Positions 55,900 through 64,000 of a stretch of 64,000 bases of DNA are shown here, in pieces. The stretch covers positions 4,402,001 through 4,466,000 of the forward strand of contig OY821751.1 of NCBI GenBank assembly GCA_963682055.1. The letters are read 5' to 3'. The position numbers and the translations under genes were made by a program. The notes below the pieces were generated by a model. That model saw only the letters and a list, made by a program, of their open reading frames with translations. It did not search any database and had not been told where the DNA came from. Origin of the DNA: Primula veris (taxonomy: Eukaryota > Streptophyta > Magnoliopsida > Ericales > Primulaceae). Within the stretch, counting starts at the first letter, position 1, and the number at the start of each line of letters is the position of its first letter.

Positions 55900-57370
55900 A
55901 AAGAAAAATATCTATGTGTAAAAGGTTGACTTCTAAAATCAATTAAAACCTATGAAATACTACATCTAGATGCATGGACAACAGCTATTAAGGCTGTACT
56001 TTATTGCATCAGTTTATTAGGAAAATTAAATTCCATCTGTTACTTGGTGTCAAATGTTCCATACGGTATTTATTTTTAATGTATGAGAAAGTCAGAAGAT
56101 GACCAAGACATTCAGTTTTTCATAATCTATCTTATAACTTAAAACTGTACTACTATGCTGTTATAACTTATAAGTAATTTGATGAATACTTCTGAGTGCA
56201 CCTGAGAATTAAAATCAGTAAATATTCTTGGTTTTTAATTTTATTTTATGACAGTGGTTAAGATCTTGTAATCTTTCTAGTTAAATTGTAATCAGAGACA
56301 TTCAGACCAATGGTATACAATATGTAAACATGTTATCATTTGTTTCTAGGAAAGGAAGTCTATTCTTTTAAAAAATAGTAATTCATTTCTATTATGAAAG
56401 AAAAAAACCAACGTCAAGCAGTTTCGCAAGGGCAAACGAAATAATAATGTTTTCAGGGGAAAAAAATATATGTCATTTTAATTTTTTAGTAATCGACATT
56501 TTTCGAAATTCTAGTGGCATACCGAGATATAGTTAAGATCAGTACAGAAGAATCCCTTCAATGAGAAGAAAATTCGCAACTAGTCTATTTGTTCAAATAT
56601 GTTAAGATTAAATAGAAGAGAATATTCAAATATGTTCTATTAAATGCATTTTCTTCTGCTACTTTACTTAGCAGGCTAATCTATTTATCATAGCATTTTG
56701 ATAAGAGCTGAAAATGAAGTATTTTTATTGAATTTCTTAGTCGATATGGTCCATAAAGTATTAACTTTACGACGAACTTCTTTGGCTCAACTCCAGCAAT
56801 GCTTTCTTCAAAATTTTCGACATTCTCTTTCCAATTTCCAACTACCGCCGTACACATCATTTGGATGTCCATAGTCGAAAAACTTGCATCGACCTAGCAA
56901 AGGAACTAGATGGAGGCAGTCGAGAGCAGCAACCCCCATTTTGAAAAAAAATTACGAATAAGTACTTTTTTTTGTATGTAAGTTGATTAAAATCTTAAAA
57001 AATTAGCGTTCTCCCCCAATTTATGGAAAAAAAACAAACATATGTGGAATGAAAAAAATATATAGAGAGAATATCGGCCCCTCCAATTTTCAATTCCATT
57101 CCGTCGCTGACATCCACAAAACATATGGAATTACGTATGTGAAACTAGGAGGTCTCTGTTGAATCTAATTCCTTGAGATCCATAATGTATAATTAAGTAC
57201 CATAAACTTTATATATATAATTAGTTTATTATAATCTGCCTGGATATCAGCATAAACCTGAGAATACATCTTTAGATCATCACTAGTTATGATCAATTAT
57301 CCCTGTGTTTAATTAGCCAATACCACAATGTGTACTACTCGAAGAGATAATTCTTTTTAAATCAATATAA
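55900..57370. other. Upstream intergenic region of the left AAE gene
   Basis: The first 200 bp before the ATG (55696-55900) share blocks with the 5' flanks of the AAE fragments. Beyond that the DNA is AT-rich, without a gene, and without the SBP module found next to the fragments. Confidence 0.5.
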
Positions 57371-57625
57371 CCAACTCCAACGTGAGACACTAACACACTA
57401 TCCCACTAAATTTGGTGCAGTTTTTGCACCAAATCTCGCTCCAACATGAGAGTAAAATAGTACAGTTTTAACACTATTTTAGTGTAAATAAACATTGTTG
57501 CATCAAATTTAGTGTAACACTATTTATATGAGTTAATAATAGCATCTTATTAAAATATTAAAGAACATATTCCAAAAAACATATTTTTTTAATGTAAAAT
57601 TTGGTGTAGATGGTTGGAGATGAAA
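57371..57625. mobile_element. MITE-like element with CTCCAAC ends
   Basis: The left end has CCAACTCCAAC and the right end GGTTGGAGATG, which are inverted with respect to each other. A short hairpin (TTTGGTGCAG TTTTTGCACCAAA) lies at 57412-57436 and TTTGGTGTAGATGG near the right end. Repeated AATTTAGTGTAA-type motifs fill the inside. No coding capacity; target-site duplication unclear. Confidence 0.5.
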
Positions 57626-60192
57626 TAATAAATAGTTTAAAAATTATACTAGTTTAATGTAAAAGTTACAACATTTTAATGTTTTATGGTCATAAATGTT
57701 TTAGGGTAATTATCATAGACCACTTTTTTTATTTATATATACAGGTATGGCCGTATGGGGCCTACTTTTTTTAGTTTTAAAGACTCAACTTTTGATACAA
57801 ATTCTCTTTTGTTTGTTACAATGACCGTCATTTGACAGTCTATGAAACGTAAACGTTTTGTACCTTTTTCTCACATTTGAAATTTAACAACAATAAGCCA
57901 ACACTTGGCCCTTTTAACTTTATATATATATATAAGTCTACACTTTAATTTTAAATTGAAAATATATTTCACTGTAGAATCAAAAAAAAAATCAAAATTT
58001 ACCATCCTTATAGGAGGACGTTAAAGCTCCATAATTTATTCTCTCTTTAAGGCATCATTTTGTTTTTTACCTGGTAAAATTCTTCTATATGGATTGAATT
58101 TACTAAATTAAGCTAAATATGACCATTCCAATGATAAAGATGGACCTCAAATGGTTGCATAAGAATCCCTCTGAGTTTTGTATTTAGTTTAAATAGGAAC
58201 ATTATAAAGATTGAGAGTTTTGGTTGAAGTTATATATTTATATATATTGGCTGTTAATTTTATTTTTTGGAGTTGATTTGACTGTTAAGTTATTATCCAA
58301 CACCAAATAGATGAAAAAGAGGACTATATAGAAAAGAAAAACGGACTTTCAAATGACGGTCATTTTAACAAACTCCAAAGAATATGTATCCCTCAATTTT
58401 TGTTCCATTTCATTATAAATTTACAAGTCGTGCATGTTGCTGCCCAAATGGGCTTTTGTCGATTAGCTTGTGGTTGACTTTAAACATATATACCACATGC
58501 ATCGACATAATCAAATTCAATAAATCCCCTAATTAAATTAAAGGGAATGATTAGTAAAGAGTGGTTTCATCGGTTTGCCATTTAACATTCTTAAAATTAA
58601 AACAGTTTCATCATATTTTTTATTTAAAATGTAACTTGCCTCCCCCCTAAAATCATATAAATACATTTTAATATTTATGTTTTATTTTCAACCACACATC
58701 ATTCAAACACGATGATTTTTTTTCTTATTAAATGTTATTAATTTATTGTAGTAGGGTATTTGATAAGAAAGTTGAAAAATTGTCAATAGTTAATTGGTTA
58801 CCCTAAAATATATAAAAGTGTAACTTTCATCCTAATTTTAAGAAAAAACTTGAAGTAACCGATATGGTTGCTCTAAGTTATAACAAGATTGGTGTAATTA
58901 AACATTAATTTTGAAATTATTAGCTTTATCCTGTGCAGTAAAGAGCTTCTTGAATATCTTAGCTAGTAGTATTTTCTTTTTATTGTACAAAACTTAAGTT
59001 ATACATAGTCATGTGTTGACTTTGACGACTCACTAGCTAGCTAGCATGTTCGATCGGATGGGTGTTCACTTCATGCATTGAACTTATTTATTACTTTAAG
59101 TTCTTAAATAAGTCAAAAAAGAAATATCAACATAACAGCAACCTACATCTTACTATACGCGGCTTGATCTAAAAAATTCAATACAATATAACAACAGTTA
59201 TCAACAACTATTACTAAACTGTTGCTATATAAATATTTTTTTTTCCAGTAACTATAGATTAGAGTTTAAACTTTGAGTGTTTTTTTAGTAAAATGTCTAT
59301 AGATCCAGAAAACGCATGTCTTCCCCATGTCACGTTGTCCGGAAGTGGAGGCCATGACTCAAGATTTTTTGAGTCACTCTAACTCAAATGTATTCCAGCC
59401 ATTCGATCTTATGAAAACCATCTAACGATTACAATAAATCTAACCAATACAAAAAGAAATCACACAATAAAAACTATGCTATATCTACCGATACATACAT
59501 ACATACATACATATGAAAAGATAGAAGCACATTCTCATCTGTCGTCTATGGCCTATCGGATATGTCTCGTCGTAACAAGTGCGGAAACTCCCCGATCTAG
59601 GCAATTTACAGCTTACAATTGTTATTTTTTTGCTTTACAATGAATTCGTTTGGTTTATTGCCAATAAGCTGGTCCTTTGTATTCTTTTTGCATATGATGA
59701 AACATTAAATTGTAACTTTCAAGTGAGTCTAACATCCATAAATAATTACAAATTTAAAACATATGAGATTAAATTTTTTGTTTTTTGTTTTTTTTAAAAA
59801 AAAATATGAGTTGATTTTAAATTAGACGGATTTGTTGGTATCAGATTGAGTTGATATTTTATGGATCTAAAATGAAAGACAAAAAAGAAATTGAGGTGGG
59901 GTTCACATGGGAGAAGAAAGAGAATAGGAGAGAGAGAAAATAATTTGGCTTAATATTTATTATGGTCTTCTTTGGTTGAGCTTGTATTGGTATGGTATTA
60001 TAGTGGATGAGATTAGAAATACTGTCGGATTCACAAATATCGTGTTTGGTTCAAAAAATGGAGACGGGACTATTAGTAACATTAGATTAGAAATAATGAG
60101 AAATGAAGGTATTTGGAGTAATATGGGGGTGTGGTATTGAGAAATGAAGGTATTTGGAGTAAAGGGGTGTGTGGTATATATATATTAAAATC

Positions 60193-60225
<33 letters not shown>
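57626..60225. other. Intergenic region between the two AAE genes
   Basis: AT-rich single-copy DNA. There is a short (CATA)n run near 59497-59512. Around 59960-60180 the sequence repeats GAGAAATGAAGGTATTTGGAGTAA twice. I see no gene. Confidence 0.5.
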
Positions 60226-60229
<4 letters not shown>

Positions 60230-60320
60230 GGGGAGGGATCCATACACACATTAAAAGAGGGTTGTGATTGATGTGTAAACATAATGTGTATTTTTACGTG
60301 TGTATAGATCCTTCCCTATA
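60226..60320. mobile_element. Short foldback element flanked by (AT)n
   Basis: Arms 60226-60248 and 60298-60320 are near-perfect inverted repeats (TATAGGGGAGGGATCCATAC against its complement with small changes). Both sides are AT dinucleotide runs (60192-60218 and 60317-60334). Possibly a MITE or other non-autonomous element that inserts in AT microsatellites. Confidence 0.55.
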
Positions 60321-60764
60321 TATATATATATATATGTATGTATTTTGCAAGTTTATTTATTATGGATATAAATGTAAATTTGTAAAATAGTACAAACTCA
60401 ATAAAAATTAAATAAACACTTCATTGATATTTCATGTCTATACTGTTAATTCGGCCTTCGTTTGTTATTCCGTCATAGTCCGAAGGTATTGTTAATCTCA
60501 TTAGTACTACTACTGTAAACAAACGAGTATATGTTTATTATTTCTATATAATTAATCATATCTTTTAGATCTTTAAAAATACATCGAACGACTGAATTAT
60601 TTTTGAGTAAGAGTGACTGAGTCGGACGCGCTGCTTCCCAGTTATCCAGTAAGAATGAAAGTTAATGTCTGTGGATCCAGAAAAAAAAGGTGTCGGGATC
60701 CAGAAAAATGAGGTTACCAATTTCCTAGATATTAAAAAAGAAGTGGTAACATGCACGTACTTAA

Positions 60765-60770
60765 TTTATT
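60765..60770 (-). terminator. Candidate poly(A) signal of the right AAE gene
   Basis: AATAAA on the minus strand, about 160 nt after the stop codon at 60931. Plant poly(A) signals are degenerate, so this is only a candidate. Confidence 0.35.
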
Positions 60771-60930
60771 CATAAAAAAATAACAATGTGTACAGTGAAT
60801 AACAATTAGATACACAGTTCTTGCTGGGTTGAATTATAAATGGTGAAGTAAAATCTTTTAGTAAAAACAAGCTAGAAAGCTTTCAAGTTTTAACTGAAAG
60901 CTGTGCAATTTTTTTACTAGATATTATAAA

Positions 60931-62598
60931 CTACAAGCGACTTTTTCCTGAGAAAGACGAGCCTATAGTTTTGGCAATTTCTCTAAGCACAAATTTCTTG
61001 ATCTTTCCAGTGGCGGTCTTGGGTAATTCCTGCTTGAAAACAACCGTCTTTGGCGTCATGAAATGAGGCAAACGAGCCCTACAAAACTCCACCATCTGCT
61101 CCTCCGTCGGCACCTTCAAGTTCATAGATTTGTCCATTTTCAGACTTATAAAAGCGCATGGTGTCTCCCCCCAAAACTCGTCTGCTCGTGCCACCACTGC
61201 CGCCTCATTCACCATTGGATGAGTGTATAACACCGACTCAACTTCTACGCTACTAACATTCTCTCCACCACTTATTATTATATCCTTGGACCTGTCTTTG
61301 ATCTCCAAATAACCGTCTGGGTGCATAACACCAACATCTCCCGTATAAAACCATCCGTTCGCCCTTATACACTTGGCTGTTTCTTCGGGATCTTTTAAAT
61401 AACCCAACATCACACACCCGCCTCTTACCACTATCTCCCCCAACGTTAATCCATCTCGTTTCACACTCACTCCCGTATCGTGTTCAACCACATCTAGGTC
61501 AATTGCGGCACTTAATGTCCGCACCCCTTGTCTAGCCTTTAGTTTAGCTCTTTCCATTTCATTCATTTCGTTCCATCGTGGCTTCCACGTACACCAAACA
61601 GCACACCCTCCTAATTCCGTCATACCATACACATGAGTGACCTGAAAACCTAACGACTCGGTCCGAAGGATCACCGATGCAGGAGGTGGCGCTCCAGATG
61701 TTAATATATGAACCGAAGAATTAAGTCGCCTAGCTTTTTGCGATTTTATTAACATAATGAGTACTACAGGGGCGGCACAAAAGTGGGTCACGTTGTATTT
61801 ACTTATGGAGGCATAGATCGTGGGACCGTCAAATTTTCGAAGGCACACGTTCGTTCCACCTACCGCGGCAATTCCCCAAGGAAATCCCCAACCGTTACTA
61901 TGGAACATCGGTAGGGTCCATAAGTATACCGGATTTTTTGGTAGTGACCACTCTACGAGAGTTTCGAGGACTATTTGGTAAATTCCACGGTGGTAGTGAA
62001 CTACCCCCTTAGGTGACGATGTAGTCCCCGAGGTGTAGTTCAACACCATCGGGTCATACTCGTTCTTTGGTCGTAGCCACTTGAATCCTGGGTCGCCTTT
62101 CTTCACTAGATCCTCGTACGTTAAAGGGAAATTGACGGTGGGGATCGAAGGAGAGTCCTCATCGGAGATTAATAAAAGAGTTGGACGTGGTGTGTTTGGT
62201 GGGAAGAGAGTAAGGGCTTCGAGGATGAGAGATGTCAGCATGCAGTCAACGAATACAAATTTTGATTCGCTATGACGAAGTAGTACGGACACAGTTTGAG
62301 CATCTAGACGCATGTTGATAGTGTTGAGAATTGCTCCAGACATAGGTACGGCGAAATGAAGCTCATACATGGCAGGGATGTTGGGGGCCACGATAGATAC
62401 GACGTTACCCCTTTCGATGCCCATGGATACTAAAGAAGATGCTACTCGAAGGCATCGTTCAAGTGTGTCGTTCCATGTGTATGTCAAGTTGTTGTATACT
62501 ATGGAGAGGCAATCGCCATATATAAGAGCTGTTCTCTCAAGAAAGTTCAAAGGAGTTAACGGAGCCGAATGTTCAAGACTGGGCTTCATCAACTCCAT
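60931..62598 (-). CDS. Peroxisomal acyl-activating enzyme (AAE1/benzoate-CoA ligase-like), single exon
   Basis: A 555-residue AMP-forming acyl-CoA synthetase, collinear without gaps with the gene at 53675-55695. Motifs: P-loop YTSGTTSSPKG 188-198, YGMTE 324-328, YTGD 418-421, DRSKDIIISGGENVSS 436-451, ATGK with the catalytic lysine at 532. It ends KSRL; SRL is a strong plant PTS1, so import into the peroxisome is expected, as for known AAE1, BZO1 and cinnamate-CoA ligase relatives in benzenoid or acyl activation. No intron at residue 358 where the paralogue has one, and no frame lesion. Start chosen at MELMKP, aligned with the paralogue; a TATA box lies at 62735-62742. Substrate unknown. Either intron loss here or gain in the paralogue must have happened. 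Confidence 0.95.
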   Translation of the reverse strand: MELMKPSLEHSAPLTPLNFLERTALIYGDCLSIVYNNLTYTWNDTLERCLRVASSLVSMGIERGNVVSIVAPNIPAMYELHFAVPMSGAILNTINMRLDAQTVSVLLRHSESKFVFVDCMLTSLILEALTLFPPNTPRPTLLLISDEDSPSIPTVNFPLTYEDLVKKGDPGFKWLRPKNEYDPMVLNYTSGTTSSPKGVVHYHRGIYQIVLETLVEWSLPKNPVYLWTLPMFHSNGWGFPWGIAAVGGTNVCLRKFDGPTIYASISKYNVTHFCAAPVVLIMLIKSQKARRLNSSVHILTSGAPPPASVILRTESLGFQVTHVYGMTELGGCAVWCTWKPRWNEMNEMERAKLKARQGVRTLSAAIDLDVVEHDTGVSVKRDGLTLGEIVVRGGCVMLGYLKDPEETAKCIRANGWFYTGDVGVMHPDGYLEIKDRSKDIIISGGENVSSVEVESVLYTHPMVNEAAVVARADEFWGETPCAFISLKMDKSMNLKVPTEEQMVEFCRARLPHFMTPKTVVFKQELPKTATGKIKKFVLREIAKTIGSSFSGKSRL

Positions 62599-62734
62599 CG
62601 GCTCTCTTATTCGGTTGTACTTTCAAGAAGAAAAGCTGGCTAGCTTTTCGCACGACAAGATAAAAACTGATGGATCTTTGATATATCTTCTAGTTTTTAG
62701 ACTATCCAAAGCAAAACAATGGGCTTAAAAGTAG

Positions 62735-62742
62735 CTATATAG
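62735..62742 (-). promoter_or_regulatory. Candidate TATA box of the right AAE gene
   Basis: CTATATAG on the minus strand, about 140 nt upstream of the start codon. It would give a 5' UTR of about 105-110 nt. Confidence 0.45.
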
Positions 62743-63220
62743 ACAAAATTTTACTCAACTTGAAAGCTAAAAGAGCAGATAAGCTGGTTAAAAAAAAGAC
62801 AGATAGGCTAGCATTATAAGCATTACCAAATGAATTATGTATGACAAATAAGTTAACAGATGACTCTAGAGTTTTGTTTAACGAAATATAATTAGGGAAC
62901 AATTGAAGATGCCATGTTTAGACTTGATCTTTAAAGTTGACTTCTATACTTTAATATTTGTTCATTGTCATGATCACTTATGCAGCAACACTAACGCTGT
63001 TATATATAATTGGTTCATTATTTGGCATTTGCTAAGCATAACCTTCCGAAGCTTAAAATATATTCTGCAAAATAATAATAGTTAAAAAATATATTGCGTG
63101 CAAATACTTAAAAAAAAAAAAGGATTTGAAATATCTTATTGGTTCATTGCTTTAATTTCATGTCATAACATCAAAAAACTTTAGATTTTTTCAGTCAACT
63201 GTATATTATTGACTATAATT
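62743..63220. other. Upstream region of the right AAE gene
   Basis: AT-rich, no gene supported. It has homopolymer runs near 63100-63120. Confidence 0.5.
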
Positions 63221-63258
63221 AAAGTTCACTGAAAAACTGTATTTTTTCAGTGAACTTT
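63221..63258. repeat. Perfect 16-bp hairpin
   Basis: AAAGTTCACTGAAAAA (63221-63236) and its exact complement (63243-63258) enclose a 6-base loop. A diverged TTTTTTCAGTCAACTGTA lies just left (63186-63203). It may be the core of a MITE or a transcript hairpin; no more can be said. Confidence 0.7.
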
Positions 63259-64000
63259 AAATATTTATCTCTGTAAGAATACATATGTTTATTTATGTTT
63301 ACATCCAATGTAGTTGAATCTATATACTTGTCAAAGAATGACAACTGATCAAGTTATATTATAATTATGATTCAAGTCAATGCAGGCTAGTTCTAATTAA
63401 GCACATTATGTGGATCTGGAGATTATATTCTTACTACAAAAATATAAGAAGAAAGTAATTTACAATTGAAAACGTTTTGTCCCACTCTTTGTGGTATTCC
63501 GACCCAATTACTTAAAGAACGAAATGCAATTTATGGTCTCGTAGACTAGTTCAGACTCTTTACCATACAAATAAAATAAAAATCAATCTAAAGCTCAAAA
63601 TAACGACTTGAGGTTTATTAAATATCTAAAACATTAATATCAGAGGCTCTAACCTTAAATAATAATTCTAAGTGTTGATTCTGGTGAAGGATTGCAGTCA
63701 AAAAACTCATAATGAAATTGGTGATGAGTTTAGAAACGTTTCGAGTTTTAGTAAGCCAAAGGAAGACAAATTTTGCAAAGCTCAGTCTATTTCTCCTCAT
63801 GTTTGGATTGTGTTTTACTTTTACCTTTAAGTTTAGCCAGAATGTTGCTTCCTTTTGCTTTTTTTTTTTATGATGCGTGCGTGACTGGATTTTAAGCTGT
63901 GTTTTCTTCTTCGAACTTCTATGTATGTTCGGAATGATAGGTGCTGTAAAAATCTCTTCTCAAATAAAAGCTAATTTCGTTTGCTTAAAGAAAAAGAGCG
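63259..64000. other. Right end of the window, no gene seen
   Basis: AT-rich sequence without supported reading frames or repeats shared with the rest of the window. The minus-strand 60-codon frame at 63618-63800 has no recognisable content. Confidence 0.45.

Noticed and set aside
56681..56872. 63-codon frame between the AAE genes, with similar short frames at 59579-59797 and 62903-63085
   Set aside because: No domain, no homologue in the window, no promoter or splice context; compatible with chance in AT-rich DNA.

Overview
This window is eukaryotic, from a eudicot-like plant nuclear genome. It is AT-rich, carries plant-type LTR retrotransposons (a Tekay/Del-like chromovirus, a Tork-like copia element and a Sirevirus-like copia element), several MITEs, and two plant acyl-activating enzyme genes, one with a GT-AG intron. 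The species cannot be named from sequence alone.

Layout. (1) 1-1763: edge of a repeat array (segment S plus a broken AAE 5' fragment), a foldback MITE and a clean CACTA MITE. (2) 1764-31098: copy A of a large tandem duplication. (3) 31099-33735: the junction between copies, made of a truncated gypsy LTR with a copia solo LTR (target-site duplication CTTTT) nested in it. (4) 33737-53178: copy B of the same unit. (5) 53179-64000: mostly single-copy DNA with two full-length 555-residue acyl-activating enzyme (AAE) genes in tandem on the minus strand, the left one in two exons and the right one intronless.

The duplicated unit holds, in order: a 47-48 codon basic peptide gene (here called SBP; two copies head to head in A, one in B), a minus-strand fragment of an AAE 5' end, an SBP pseudogene, a repeated segment 'S' with promoter-like sequence, a plus-strand AAE 5' fragment, a decayed gypsy element, a second S plus AAE fragment, a Sirevirus-like LTR plus nonsense-riddled gag, another AAE fragment, SBP remnants and a diverged Sirevirus-like LTR. 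In copy A alone a copia element (21659-29722, target-site duplication ATACG) has landed; copy B keeps the empty site with one ATACG. Copy B alone has lost about 2 kb (between CCAAG microhomologies) with one SBP gene. This gives a relative order: gypsy and Sirevirus-like insertions, then the large duplication, then the copia insertion and the copy-B deletion.

The two AAE genes look enzymatically intact (P-loop, YG-TE, YTGD and C-terminal lysine motifs). The right one ends in the peroxisomal signal SRL; the left one ends in ISL, which is not a recognised signal. Nine truncated AAE fragments, eight of them reaching or showing parts of codons 1 to about 65 and those with a visible 3' end sharing the same chimeric breakpoint, lie upstream in both orientations. 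They resemble the left gene more than the right one. The most notable candidates for something undescribed are the SBP peptide family and this amplified, inverted set of AAE 5' fragments, which could feed antisense or small RNA against the intact genes (inference). No tRNA, rRNA or CRISPR array was seen.
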